Shown here piece by piece: positions 37,866 to 46,670 of a stretch of 64,000 nucleotides of DNA. The DNA comes from Bacteroidales bacterium (GTDB taxonomy: Bacteria; Bacteroidota; Bacteroidia; Bacteroidales; UBA932). Made by a program: the position numbers and the translations under genes. The DNA is taken from the NCBI GenBank assembly GCA_017428945.1, contig JAFRPW010000033.1, forward strand, positions 21,192-85,191, written 5' to 3'. The notes beneath the pieces were generated by a model that ran no database searches, was not told the DNA's origin, and saw only the letters and a list, made by a program, of their open reading frames with translations. Numbering within the stretch: the first letter of the stretch is position 1; each line of letters starts with the position of its first letter.

Positions 37866-40256
37866 CTAGAAGTTGAATCCTATTGCGAGGTACGCCCCAA
37901 GTCCCTTTGTTATGGAGGAATAATGAAGCATGAACTTGATGGGACCCACGGGGGTATTGTATGCATATGAGCCGCCAAGGCCCCAGTTTATTTCTCCGTA
38001 ACGGATCTGACGGAAATTGAAGAAGTCGTAGGAGGCATTGCCGGAAAGGGTCACATAGCTGTTGCCAATCCTGTACCTTAAATCCAGTCCTCCTATTCCC
38101 AGGTAGTTACGACGGAAAGTGGCATTGTTGATACCTACAAACGGCATCTGCTGCTCTGCATATCGTCCTGCGATGTCCCCGCCCATGATGTTGGCATAGA
38201 AAAGAGGAATCTGGTCACCGAAGAGGAAACGTATGCGCGCCTTTGGAATGGCGGCAAACCTGCCAACGGACAGGGGCGCAAGGAAATCGGCATCCAGGAT
38301 GCCGAAGGTGCTCTCTCCGCCGTTTCGGATGAGGCTTGAGACTACATCGGCACGAACGCCCATATTTACGCCGTACTCCGGGAAGTAGCCGCTGTCCGTG
38401 GTATTCATCCTGAGGCCGGCAAAGGCGCCCTGGAAGCTCAGGGGATCGGAATCAGGATCATAGTCACCAATCACCGTGGTTCCCATTATGCGGCGAATCT
38501 TGTGATAGTCGCTGTATATGCCGGCAGTGAGTTCGCTGTCCAGGAATCGGATATCGCTCAAGGACAATTCCTCCTTTATGTCATAGAAGGAAACGTTGAA
38601 GTAATTGTCTCCGTAAAGGACCGAATTGCGGTCCGTGAGGCGGGCTACGGCCTTGGCGTTGAAGGTGGGTCCCTTGGCCGGAACATACCTGAAATGCAGC
38701 CCCGCGTATGGATTGGCGCTTATCCTTGCGGTGAGGTCAAGGGAACTGCCCTGGAGGGCGTTGGTGTTGAGCCCAAGGTTCAGCAGGGCCGCAATAATCT
38801 CTTCGGTATCAAGGCGGAAGCCCACTCCAAAGCGGTGCACGGGGCCTTTCTGGCCGCGGAAACGGAGTTTGTACGGCTCTTCCTTTCCAAGCAGTTCATA
38901 GGTCACATAGTCAAATGAGCCGCCGCCGAAGATGCGGGCAACCTCGTCCTCAAGCACGCGGGCGTTCACGAAGGAACTGTCCTTGATATAAAGGCGGGAG
39001 CGTATGTACTGGGCATCCTTCTCCCCCACACCGGCTATATCGATGCTGTCTATAAGGACAGACCTTTCCCATACATCCACTGCCTTCCTGCGGGTGAGCC
39101 GCTGCCTTTCCGGGCCGATTACCCGGCGGAGAGAGTCCAGTTTTCCGGCCAGGGCCTCCGCCGCATGATATCCCCTCAGGAGCATGAATTCAACGGCATC
39201 CGAGCTGAAGCTGAGCATGTTGTATCCGGTAAGGTCCGGCTTTATGTGAAGGTCCAGGGCGGCTACGCTGCGCTCGTATGAATCGTTGGAGAACATGTCT
39301 ATGCAGCGCATCACAACGTCGGCAATGTTCCCTACCTTGTCCGCCGACATGTCGGGGTCGTCCGTGGTGAGGTCTATGCCTATCACTATATCGGCCCCGA
39401 GGTCCTTGGCGATATCCACCGGGAAGTTGTTGCGCATGCCGCCGTCAAGCATTACCAGGTTGTCCAGGCGCGCAGGCACGAACAGCGCGGGAATGGACAT
39501 GGTGGAGCGCATGGCAAAGTTGATGCTGCCGGAATGCCACACCTTTGCCTTGCCGGAAACCAGGTCCGTGGACACGCAGGCAAAGGGTATGGGGAAGGAG
39601 AAAAAGTCCGTGGAGTCAGAGTAACCGACTGTCCTGGAGGAGAATATCTGGTTGATATTCTGCCCGTAGGCAAGGCCGGAAGGGAGGCTGCTCCGGAGGT
39701 TGTCAGTGAGTTTGCCGGTAGCGTTCTCCACCGCCGACGCACTTACGCTGAGCTTTCCCCCGGAAAAATCGGCAATATGGTCAAGGGCATCGTCGAATTC
39801 CGTATCCCTTCTGTAATAAAAAGGAAAGGAGAGGGCGAACTTGTCGTTGTAATCCTGCCTGCGCCTGGGGACGAAACGGGAATCCACCCGGTCCGACAGC
39901 ACCAGGTCCCAGTCCATGTTACGGATGAGTTCCGTAAGGTAATCGGGGCTGTATCCCAGAGCATAGAAGCCGCCAAGAAGGCCTCCCACGCTGGTTCCAA
40001 GGACCATGTCTATGGGCAGCTCGTACTGCTCCATATATTTTAGGGCTCCAATTGTAGCCGCTCCTTTGGCACCGCCTCCGGACAGCACCAGCGCCACTAC
40101 GGGACGATGCTGCCGTATGCTGTCGCTGCGGGCCCTCATCCAGGCCACTGCGGCATCGTCAGAAGGGTCCAGACCAAATCCTGATGAACTCTTAGCCTGC
40201 GCGCCTGCACTGAGACAGACGGCCATGGCAGCCAATATGGAGATTAAGCGTTTCAT
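37866..40256 (-). CDS. Patatin-like phospholipase with C-terminal Omp85-type barrel
   Basis: A 796-residue exported protein with a signal peptide (ending LSAGAQA). The patatin domain (about 50-310) has the oxyanion loop GGGAKG at 60-65, the nucleophile GTSVGG with S89 and the partner Asp in LDGGMRNNFP. A POTRA-like region (about 400-470) and a C-terminal 16-strand barrel ending AIGFNF follow. The layout is that of PlpD-type secreted or surface-displayed phospholipases. It is widespread in Bacteroidota; substrate and side of the membrane are not known. Translationally coupled to rlmN (ATGA overlap). Confidence 0.9.
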   Translation of the reverse strand: MKRLISILAAMAVCLSAGAQAKSSSGFGLDPSDDAAVAWMRARSDSIRQHRPVVALVLSGGGAKGAATIGALKYMEQYELPIDMVLGTSVGGLLGGFYALGYSPDYLTELIRNMDWDLVLSDRVDSRFVPRRRQDYNDKFALSFPFYYRRDTEFDDALDHIADFSGGKLSVSASAVENATGKLTDNLRSSLPSGLAYGQNINQIFSSRTVGYSDSTDFFSFPIPFACVSTDLVSGKAKVWHSGSINFAMRSTMSIPALFVPARLDNLVMLDGGMRNNFPVDIAKDLGADIVIGIDLTTDDPDMSADKVGNIADVVMRCIDMFSNDSYERSVAALDLHIKPDLTGYNMLSFSSDAVEFMLLRGYHAAEALAGKLDSLRRVIGPERQRLTRRKAVDVWERSVLIDSIDIAGVGEKDAQYIRSRLYIKDSSFVNARVLEDEVARIFGGGSFDYVTYELLGKEEPYKLRFRGQKGPVHRFGVGFRLDTEEIIAALLNLGLNTNALQGSSLDLTARISANPYAGLHFRYVPAKGPTFNAKAVARLTDRNSVLYGDNYFNVSFYDIKEELSLSDIRFLDSELTAGIYSDYHKIRRIMGTTVIGDYDPDSDPLSFQGAFAGLRMNTTDSGYFPEYGVNMGVRADVVSSLIRNGGESTFGILDADFLAPLSVGRFAAIPKARIRFLFGDQIPLFYANIMGGDIAGRYAEQQMPFVGINNATFRRNYLGIGGLDLRYRIGNSYVTLSGNASYDFFNFRQIRYGEINWGLGGSYAYNTPVGPIKFMLHYSSITKGLGAYLAIGFNF

Positions 40257-41293
40257 TTCTGGTTATGTTTTCCCGCCAGAAGCCCGCAGGCGGCAAAGAT
40301 GTCCTCTCCGCGTGAGGCACGAATGGTTGCCGTGAGCCCTCCCCTTTCCAGCATGTCACGGAAGTCTTCCATGGCGGTTTCCGGCGCTGTTCCGTAAGGG
40401 AAATCCGGAATCTTGTGGAAACGGATAAGGTTCACGCGGCACTCGAGGCCACGGAGGAGCCTTACAAGCTCTTTTGCATGGCGGGGTGTATTATTCCATC
40501 CGTCAAAAATGGTGTACTCGAAACTTACGCGCCTCTGGCCAGTGAAATCGTACTGTTTTATCAGATCTATCACGTCCCTGAGCGGCCAGGCTTTCTCTGC
40601 GGGCATCATCTCCAGCCTTTCCTCCGTGAAGGGATTGTGGAGACTCACGGCAAGGTGGCAGCGGGACTCGTCCAGATACTTTTTAAGATTAGGGAGGACG
40701 CCTATAGTACTGAGCGTAATGCGTTTGGGGCTCCATGCAAGGCCCCAGGGGGCGGTAAGGACCTCTATCACCTGCTTTACAGTATCCCAGTTATCCAAGG
40801 GCTCTCCCATGCCCATGAAGACGGTATTAGTCAGTTCCTGGGACTCGTCAACGGCAAAGAACTGAGAGAGGATATCGGTAACGGAAAGGTTACCGTGGAA
40901 GCCCTGGCGGCCGGTCATGCAGAACTTGCAGGCCATCTTGCAGCCGGCCTGGGAGCTCACGCAGAGGGTTTTGCGGTCCTTGTCCGGAATCATCACCGCC
41001 TCTACGCAGGAATCGTCATGCCCGGCTCCGACCGGACATCTAACGGGGAACAGGTACTTGCGGGTTCCGTCAGCGGAAGTCTGTACGTCAATGGGCGAGG
41101 TGATTCCCACGTCGTATTTCTGAGCCAGCTTTTCACGGAAGGCCTTGGAAATATTGGTCATCTCCTCTATGGAACGCACTTTCTTGCCGTAGATCCACTC
41201 CGACATCTGCTTCCCGGCAAAGCCCGGAAGCCCTTCCTGGAGAGCAATGTTTTTGAGCTCCTGAGGAGTTTTCCCCACAAGTAAAATTTTCAT
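40253..41293 (-). CDS. rlmN: 23S rRNA/tRNA adenine-C2 methyltransferase RlmN
   Basis: A 346-residue radical SAM enzyme with the CX3CX2C cluster at C118, C122 and C125 (SQAGCKMACKFC). Other RlmN features are FCMTGRQGFHGNL, FMGMGEPLDNWDTV and SLHNP. The C-terminal catalytic cysteine lies in FAACGLLAGK. It methylates A2503 of 23S rRNA and A37 of some tRNAs. The start at 41293 lies 5 bases after a TAATTTTG promoter box (41305 to 41298), so the transcript should lack a leader. It heads the rlmN-patatin-recX operon. Confidence 0.95.
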   Translation of the reverse strand: MKILLVGKTPQELKNIALQEGLPGFAGKQMSEWIYGKKVRSIEEMTNISKAFREKLAQKYDVGITSPIDVQTSADGTRKYLFPVRCPVGAGHDDSCVEAVMIPDKDRKTLCVSSQAGCKMACKFCMTGRQGFHGNLSVTDILSQFFAVDESQELTNTVFMGMGEPLDNWDTVKQVIEVLTAPWGLAWSPKRITLSTIGVLPNLKKYLDESRCHLAVSLHNPFTEERLEMMPAEKAWPLRDVIDLIKQYDFTGQRRVSFEYTIFDGWNNTPRHAKELVRLLRGLECRVNLIRFHKIPDFPYGTAPETAMEDFRDMLERGGLTATIRASRGEDIFAACGLLAGKHNQK

Positions 41294-41297
41294 ACTG

Positions 41298-41334
41298 CAA
41301 AATTACGAATATTCGGGATATTTTCATAACTTTG
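41298..41334. promoter_or_regulatory. Divergent promoters of rlmN-recX and recA
   Basis: TAATTTTG on the minus strand (41305 to 41298) serves rlmN, and TAACTTTG on the plus strand (41327-41334) serves recA. The recA box ends one base before an upstream in-frame ATG at 41336, ruling that ATG out as the recA start. Confidence 0.6.
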
Positions 41335-41386
41335 CATGAAGCGGTTTACAGACAGGATGCCCGCAACTTTTAATTTAACACAACTT

Positions 41387-42406
41387 ATGGCAAAAGCACC
41401 CGAAGAAATGAACGCAGCCAAGCTCAAGGCACTCCAGGCTACGATTGACAAGATTGAGAAAGATTACGGAAAGGGTACCATCATGAAGCTGGGAGACCAG
41501 CCGGAGTGGGATTCCGCTCAGGTTATTCCCAGCGGCTCCATCGCTCTGGACCACGCCCTTGGCATAGGCGGATATCCCAAAGGCCGCATCATCGAGATTT
41601 ACGGTCCGGAAAGTTCCGGTAAAACCACCCTGGCAATACACGCCATTGCGGAGGCCCAGAAGAGCGGCGGCATTGCCGCAATCATCGACGCGGAGCACGC
41701 CTTCGACCGCACCTACGCAAAGGCCCTCGGCGTAGACCTGGATACCCTCCTTATTTCCCAGCCGGACAATGGTGAGCAGGCCCTTGAGATTGCCGACAAC
41801 CTTATCCGCAGCGGTGCCGTGGACATCGTGGTGATAGACTCCGTGGCAGCCCTCACTCCCAAGGCAGAAATCGAGGGAGAAATGGGAGACAACAAGGTTG
41901 GCCTCCAGGCACGCCTGATGAGCCAGGCCCTCCGCAAACTCACCGCAAACATCTCAAAGACAAATACCTGCTGCATCTTCATCAACCAGCTTCGAGAGAA
42001 GATCGGCATCATGTTCGGCAACCCGGAAACCACCACCGGCGGCAACGCCCTCAAGTTCTACGCATCCGTACGCCTGGACATCCGCCGCACCACCCAGATC
42101 AAGGACGGTGAGGAAGCCCTTGGCAACCACGTCAAGGTAAAGGTGGTGAAAAACAAGATGGCCCCTCCTTTCAAGAAGGCGGAGTTCGACATCGTCTTCG
42201 GAGAAGGCATATCCCGCAGCGGAGAAATCGTAGACCTGGGCGTAGAGCACGGAATCATAGTCAAGTCCGGCTCCTGGTTCAGCTACAACGACACCAAACT
42301 TGCACAGGGCCGCGAAGCCGTCAAGAAAGTCATCCTTGACAACCCTGAACTTGCAGAAGAAATAGAGTCCCGCATCCGCGAGGCCATGAAAAAGGTAGAC
42401 GACTAG
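41387..42406 (+). CDS. recA: Recombinase A
   Basis: A 339-residue RecA with Walker A GPESSGKT at 73-80, Walker [22 protein letters not shown] and loop L2 with [20 protein letters not shown]. It forms filaments on single-stranded DNA for recombination and repair. The open frame reaches back to 41336, but the promoter box ends at 41334, so transcription would begin inside that extension. The ATG at 41387 ([12 protein letters not shown]) fits the normal N terminus. Next to it is the divergent recX operon. No LexA-type box was recognised. Confidence 0.96.
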   Translation: MAKAPEEMNAAKLKALQATIDKIEKDYGKGTIMKLGDQPEWDSAQVIPSGSIALDHALGIGGYPKGRIIEIYGPESSGKTTLAIHAIAEAQKSGGIAAIIDAEHAFDRTYAKALGVDLDTLLISQPDNGEQALEIADNLIRSGAVDIVVIDSVAALTPKAEIEGEMGDNKVGLQARLMSQALRKLTANISKTNTCCIFINQLREKIGIMFGNPETTTGGNALKFYASVRLDIRRTTQIKDGEEALGNHVKVKVVKNKMAPPFKKAEFDIVFGEGISRSGEIVDLGVEHGIIVKSGSWFSYNDTKLAQGREAVKKVILDNPELAEEIESRIREAMKKVDD

Positions 42407-42408
42407 AA

Positions 42409-42771
42409 ATGAAGAAGCTAATCCTTGCAATATCCCTTGTCGCAGCCGTACTGTTCTCCACAACCAGCTGTGACATAGACGTAAACGTCACAGTCAATGC
42501 ATATGCGGAACTCATGGACCTTGGCAGCGACGTCCCCGTACCCACGCAGACGCTCAGTTTCGGTCCGTTCACGCATACATACCTGTCAGAGCCGGAGGTA
42601 GAGTCCATTTTCCTCACACTCATCAAGAACAGCAGCAAGAATTTCACGGCTGCGGACCTTTTCCTCCAGTACGTAGACAATATTGTAGGGACAGAGCTCA
42701 AGATGGAGCACTACGGAGTGGTGGTTCAGGGAGACGGCCGCTTCGAGTTCATGCTCCTGGATTCGCAATAG
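42409..42771 (+). CDS. Small lipoprotein of unknown function
   Basis: A 120-residue protein with a lipoprotein-like signal (hydrophobic to residue 17, then STTSC with C21). The mature part is short and acidic, with two beta-rich halves (DVNVTVNAYAEL, KMEHYGVVVQGDGRFEFMLL). I do not recognise a family. It starts two bases after the recA stop, so it should share the recA transcript, although no functional link is evident. Its last 23 bases overlap the opposing HhH gene. Confidence 0.65.
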   Translation: MKKLILAISLVAAVLFSTTSCDIDVNVTVNAYAELMDLGSDVPVPTQTLSFGPFTHTYLSEPEVESIFLTLIKNSSKNFTAADLFLQYVDNIVGTELKMEHYGVVVQGDGRFEFMLLDSQ

Positions 42772-43684
42772 CGCATCCTTCCAGCTTTTCCGCGTGAGAT
42801 TCGGAAATCACGCCAGCCTTAAGGAGCCCGTCAACAGACAGGGCTTCTTTTTTATGGTGGTCCCTGTAAAGGACAATCCCGTGCGCCTCCGCAGAAGATA
42901 TGTAAGGATGCTTTCTGAGTTCCTCCTCCGGAAGCGACCAGAGCGGGTAAGGCTCCGGCTTGGAAAGCGTGACAAGATCCCTTAAGCCGTCCAGGCGTTC
43001 CCGGGAGAAGTTTTTAATATCCAGAAGCTGCTCTATGCTGCTGAATCCGCAAAGGGACTCCCTGTAGCTCACGATGCGGCCGGCAAACCAGGGGCCTATG
43101 CCGGGAAGGTCAAGAAGAGCCGTGCTGTCCGCCTTGTTAAGGTCCAGTTTGGGAATGTCGATGTACTTTTCCAGACGGGCAAAGACAGAATCCGAGACCA
43201 CATATGATTTGGCGAAGTCTCCAGGTCTTCTGAACCTTCCGCCCTTCTGCCGGTAATTGTCTATTGCCTGAGCCTGCTTTTCGCTGAACCCCAGCCTCTG
43301 CAGGTCTTCCAGGGACACTGTATTGGGATTGAATCTGAAGTTCTCCACCCTCCGTGGAACGGCCGCCTTTGCCACCGCACTGTGCTGCGCGTTCCTCCGG
43401 ACCACAATCCCAGATTGCCGGTCGTTGCCGGCAATGACGGCAGCGTCATGCCCGGCCTGACCGGGCATCTCTTCACTGACAAGACGCCTTGCTAGAGCGC
43501 TGTCAATGACATACACTGTGTCCGGGCGGTCGCGGTTGGCGGCCAGCCTTACAGTTGCCGCATGATGGATAAAAACAGCGGCCTGGTACCCTATGATAAG
43601 GAAAACGAGGGCGATTGCCCCTACGGTGAAACTTCCCGGAAGACTAGTACTGTCCGTCCTCCTCTTGTCCTTCCCCTCTTCCAT
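42749..43684 (-). CDS. Helix-hairpin-helix (ComEA-like) protein with one membrane helix
   Basis: A 311-residue protein with an N-terminal transmembrane helix (GSFTVGAIALVFLIIGYQAAVFI, about residues 18-40). ComEA-type helix-hairpin-helix motifs follow: NTVSLEDLQRLGFSEKQAQAI, DLNKADSTALLDLPGIGPWFA and a third degenerate one. The motif order suggests non-specific DNA binding outside the membrane, as in natural transformation, but Bacteroidota members have no proven role. The start at 43684 overlaps the end of rsmI by 41 bases; an ATG at 43720 would lengthen both protein and overlap. Confidence 0.8.
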   Translation of the reverse strand: MEEGKDKRRTDSTSLPGSFTVGAIALVFLIIGYQAAVFIHHAATVRLAANRDRPDTVYVIDSALARRLVSEEMPGQAGHDAAVIAGNDRQSGIVVRRNAQHSAVAKAAVPRRVENFRFNPNTVSLEDLQRLGFSEKQAQAIDNYRQKGGRFRRPGDFAKSYVVSDSVFARLEKYIDIPKLDLNKADSTALLDLPGIGPWFAGRIVSYRESLCGFSSIEQLLDIKNFSRERLDGLRDLVTLSKPEPYPLWSLPEEELRKHPYISSAEAHGIVLYRDHHKKEALSVDGLLKAGVISESHAEKLEGCAIANPGA

Positions 43685-44384
43685 ACTTGTTCTTCTTTTC
43701 AGTTTTGTAGGCAGGCGCACCCGCCACGCAAATTACAATTTCACCTTTAGCTTCATGCTCGCGGAACCAGGCGGCAAGCTCCCCCAGCGTGCCGCGATGG
43801 TGCTGTTCATGAAGTTTTGAGATCTCACGCGAGACACATGCCTTCCTGTCTACCCCAAAATGCTCTGCAAACTGTTCCAGCGTTTTTGCAAGGCGGTAGG
43901 GAGACTCGTAGAAAACCATGGTGCGCGGTTCGGAAGAAAGGTTCTCCAGAAGGGTCTGGCGTCCCTTTTTCTGTGGAAGGAAACCCTCGAAACAGAACTT
44001 GTCGCAAGGAAGTCCGGACGACACCAGTGCAGGAATGCAGGCAGTTGCCCCGGGCAGAGTCTGGACTTCGATTCCCTCTTCCGCACAGGTGCGGGCAAGA
44101 AGGAACCCGGGATCCGATATCCCCGGAGTACCGGCATCGGAAATAAGGGCCACATTGAGCCCTTCCAGGATGCGGTCCCTGATGGCTGCGGAGGTTTCGT
44201 GCTCGTTGAACTTGTGGTGACTCCTGAGCTTTCCCTCTATGCCATAGTGCTTTAGAAGGACGGAACTGGTGCGGGTGTCCTCTGCCAGGATGAGATCCGC
44301 TTCCTTGAGGATGCGGATTGCCCTCAGGGTCATGTCTTCCAAATTTCCAACGGGAGTTGGGACTATGTAAAGAATTCCGGCCAT
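43644..44384 (-). CDS. rsmI: 16S rRNA 2'-O-ribose C1402 methyltransferase RsmI
   Basis: A 246-residue tetrapyrrole-methylase-fold enzyme. It starts MAGILYIVPTPVGNLEDMTLRAIRIL, the family's signature N terminus, and continues with LILAEDTRTSSVLLKHYGI and LISDAGTPGISDPGFLL. It methylates the 2'-O of C1402 in 16S rRNA. A further 12 codons ([12 protein letters not shown]) are open upstream but fall in the promoter region of the divergent tdk. The C-terminal 20 residues are basic and overlap the next gene. Confidence 0.93.
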   Translation of the reverse strand: MAGILYIVPTPVGNLEDMTLRAIRILKEADLILAEDTRTSSVLLKHYGIEGKLRSHHKFNEHETSAAIRDRILEGLNVALISDAGTPGISDPGFLLARTCAEEGIEVQTLPGATACIPALVSSGLPCDKFCFEGFLPQKKGRQTLLENLSSEPRTMVFYESPYRLAKTLEQFAEHFGVDRKACVSREISKLHEQHHRGTLGELAAWFREHEAKGEIVICVAGAPAYKTEKKNKYGRGEGQEEDGQY

Positions 44385-44402
44385 TATTAAAAAATAAATG
44401 AC

Positions 44403-44410
44403 TATATTTG
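44403..44410 (+). promoter_or_regulatory. -7 box of the tdk promoter
   Basis: TATATTTG, 29 bases before the tdk ATG at 44439, in the 54-base divergent gap with rsmI. Confidence 0.5.
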
Positions 44411-44438
44411 TACAAGTCAACCTAACAAAGTTACGGAA

Positions 44439-45014
44439 ATGTTTTTGGAAAATGCAAAAAAAACAGGCTGCATCGAGGTAATTTGCGGCTCAATGTTCTC
44501 CGGAAAGACGGAAGAACTGATAAGAAGGCTAAAGCGCGCACAGTTTGCAAAGCAGAAAATAGCCACTTTCAAGCCCACCATAGACAAGAGGTATTCAGAC
44601 CTTGACGTAGTCTCCCACGACTCCCACAGCATTTCCTGCACCCCCATCAAGAGCCCTTCCCGCATGCTCCAGATAGAGGACGACGTCCAGGTGGTGGGCA
44701 TCGATGAGGCACAGTTCTTCGACGACAGCATCATTGAGGTATGCCAGACCCTTGCCAACAGGGGTGTCCGCGTCATCATCGCCGGTCTGGATACAGACTA
44801 CCTGGGCAAGCCTTTCGGCCCCATGCCCGGCCTCATGGCCATTGCGGAAGACGTCCAGAAGGTCCATGCCATTTGCGTACGCTGCGGCTCCCTTGCCAAC
44901 CATTCCCACCGCCTCAGCGCCAGCAAGAAACTGGTGGTGCTGGGAGAAAAGGACACATATGAACCCCTTTGCCGGGAGTGCTATGTAAAGGCCCTGGCAG
45001 AAGACGCATCATAG
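44439..45014 (+). CDS. tdk: Thymidine kinase
   Basis: A 191-residue type II thymidine kinase. Walker A is GSMFSGKT at 17-24, followed by the lid [18 protein letters not shown] and the Walker-B-like [15 protein letters not shown] zinc lasso is formed by CVRCG and CRECY cysteines near the C terminus. It phosphorylates thymidine in pyrimidine salvage. The DUF389 gene follows after 3 bases. Confidence 0.95.
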   Translation: MFLENAKKTGCIEVICGSMFSGKTEELIRRLKRAQFAKQKIATFKPTIDKRYSDLDVVSHDSHSISCTPIKSPSRMLQIEDDVQVVGIDEAQFFDDSIIEVCQTLANRGVRVIIAGLDTDYLGKPFGPMPGLMAIAEDVQKVHAICVRCGSLANHSHRLSASKKLVVLGEKDTYEPLCRECYVKALAEDAS

Positions 45015-45017
45015 CAC

Positions 45018-46193
45018 ATGACCGCCTGGGAATACATCAAGCACCTTTTCAAGGACTACATCTATATTTATGACGATGTAGATACCGCAGCCGCGGCAGA
45101 GCGCATCAAAGGAGCCATCTGGTTCAAGGGGCCCAACGTCTGGATCCTGGCCTTCGCCATCGTCCTTGCTTCCGTCGGCCTCAATGTCAACTCCACGGCA
45201 GTGATCATTGGCGCCATGCTGGTGTCCCCTCTCATGGGGCCTATCATCGGCACGGGCCTGGCCCTGGGCACCAACGACCTGGACCTCCTGAAATCGGCTG
45301 CCAAGAACCTTCTGGTAATGGTCCTGATTTCCCTGGCCGCATCTACGCTGTTTTTCATCATCTCTCCTCTTGACCTGGTGAACCCTACGGAACTGGAGGC
45401 CAGGACAAGCCCCACCATCTACGATGTCATGATTGCGCTGTTCGGCGGCCTTGCCGGCATTCTGGAGAACAGCCGTAAGGAAAGGGGTACTGTTCTTTCC
45501 GGGGTTGCCATCGCAACGGCCCTAATGCCGCCTCTTTGCACCGCCGGCTATGGCCTGGCGCACCTTGACATGCACTTTTTCCTGGGCGCCCTGTACCTGT
45601 TCATCATAAACAGCGTATTCATTGCCCTGGCCACCTATCTCATGGTCAAGTACCTGAGGTTCAGAACAGTAACGGGAATCAACGAGACCACCGCCAAGAA
45701 ACGCAACAACCTCATTACCGCCGTTCTGGTGATAGTTCTCATCCCCAGCATATGGTCTGCGGTGAACCTCATCAGGGAGAATAATTTCGAGCGCAACGTG
45801 AAGGCTTTCGTTCAGGAAAACAGAATCGTTGCCAAGCGTACATACATCACAGACTACACGGTCCAGAAACGCGACGTCCAGCTCAGTATCTCCGGAGAAC
45901 CGCTCACCGACGAGCTCCGCACTTCCCTTCTGGACAAAGCGTCCAAGTATCACATCAAGCCTTCACATATCAGTATTGCAGAGCATACCTTCGGCATGAG
46001 CCAGAGCGAAATGGACAATCTCCTGGAAGAGATATACACCCGCACAGATACGGAAATTGAGGAGAACGCCGCACTCATCGCCGCAATGCAGTCCCGCCTG
46101 GACCAGCTTAACGCAGAGATAGAAGCCCTGCGCGAACAGGTCTCGGCGGCAAATCCGGAATCCGTAGAGCCTATTTATCCCGAAGAGTTCTAA
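45018..46193 (+). CDS. DUF389 family membrane protein
   Basis: A 391-residue protein with about six transmembrane helices between 35 and 255. The conserved DUF389 signatures are NVNSTAVIIGAMLVSPLMGPIIGTGLALG and GVAIATALMPPLCTAGYG. A soluble C-terminal region (about 260-391) ends in a predicted coiled coil (ENAALIAAMQSRLDQLNAEIEAL). The family has no settled function. Apparently co-transcribed with tdk. No terminator is visible before the tRNA-Cys promoter. Confidence 0.85.
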   Translation: MTAWEYIKHLFKDYIYIYDDVDTAAAAERIKGAIWFKGPNVWILAFAIVLASVGLNVNSTAVIIGAMLVSPLMGPIIGTGLALGTNDLDLLKSAAKNLLVMVLISLAASTLFFIISPLDLVNPTELEARTSPTIYDVMIALFGGLAGILENSRKERGTVLSGVAIATALMPPLCTAGYGLAHLDMHFFLGALYLFIINSVFIALATYLMVKYLRFRTVTGINETTAKKRNNLITAVLVIVLIPSIWSAVNLIRENNFERNVKAFVQENRIVAKRTYITDYTVQKRDVQLSISGEPLTDELRTSLLDKASKYHIKPSHISIAEHTFGMSQSEMDNLLEEIYTRTDTEIEENAALIAAMQSRLDQLNAEIEALREQVSAANPESVEPIYPEEF

Positions 46194-46239
46194 CCTTACC
46201 TATTATGACGGCATAAACAAGCCATTCGTTAAACAAACT

Positions 46240-46270
46240 TTTGCAAATTGAGGAAAAAGTACTATCTTTG
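46240..46270 (+). promoter_or_regulatory. Promoter of tRNA-Cys
   Basis: TTTG at 46240-46243 and TATCTTTG at 46263-46270, separated by exactly 19 bases. The tRNA begins at 46281. Confidence 0.75.
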
Positions 46271-46280
46271 CATTCCCTTT

Positions 46281-46351
46281 GGTGCGATGGCCGAGTGGTT
46301 AGGCACAGGTCTGCAAAACCTGCTACAGCGGTTCGATTCCGCTTCGCACCT
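46281..46351 (+). tRNA. tRNA-Cys (anticodon GCA)
   Basis: A full cloverleaf is present. The acceptor stem is GGTGCGA/TCGCACC. The anticodon stem is CAGGT/ACCTG with loop CTGCAAA, giving anticodon GCA. The T arm is AGCGG TTCGATT CCGCT, and the discriminator base is T73 as expected for Cys. The 3' CCA is not encoded (TCCC follows). It is a single tRNA unit with its own promoter and terminator. Confidence 0.96.
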
Positions 46352-46359
46352 CCCCTTAC

Positions 46360-46391
46360 AAGCCGGCATATCCCTGCCGGCTTAATCTTTT
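46360..46391 (+). terminator. Terminator after tRNA-Cys
   Basis: AAGCCGGCA (46360-46368) pairs with TGCCGGCTT (46375-46383) around a 6-base loop. AATCTTTT follows. Confidence 0.8.
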
Positions 46392-46416
46392 ATAGTATTT
46401 GCAAATAGATAGACAT

Positions 46417-46530
46417 AAAAAAACGTCGGCCTTCACAGGCGGACGCTTTTACTAACCACATAATTAATAACACTAAAACTAATAACCAATAGACTGATTC
46501 CGTCAAGAGAACCTTGCTTCCTCAATCCGG
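46417..46530 (-). ncRNA. Candidate small RNA of about 114 nt
   Basis: On the minus strand a complete promoter is seen: TTTG (46564 to 46561), 19 bases, then TACCTTTG (46541 to 46534). About 85 bases later comes a terminator hairpin, CGTCCGCCT-GTGA-AGGCCGACG (46445 to 46424), followed by seven T residues (46423 to 46417). The transcript between has no open frame of note and no start codon context. It is convergent with tRNA-Cys, and its terminator lies 26 bases from the tRNA terminator. I do not recognise the RNA family. Confidence 0.6.
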
Positions 46531-46670
46531 ATACAAAGGTACGGCAAAAATTTTAATTTGCAAATTTTTTATAAAGATTTTTTTGAAATTTTTTTAGTAT
46601 CCGCACTAAGTATCTGATTATCAGTATTGAAAAGTGTTATCAACTATTTCGTTTTCTAAAATACAATCGT

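Larger units (their letters stand above)
46352..46670. other. 319-base region without protein genes
   Basis: Holds the tRNA-Cys terminator, the candidate small RNA on the minus strand and its promoter, then an A+T-rich stretch (46565-46670) up to the tdh stop codon with nothing further recognised. Confidence 0.6.

Noticed and set aside
41336-41386. Upstream ATG for recA
   Set aside because: It lies two bases after the -7 box, before any likely transcription start; the ATG at 41387 matches the RecA N terminus.
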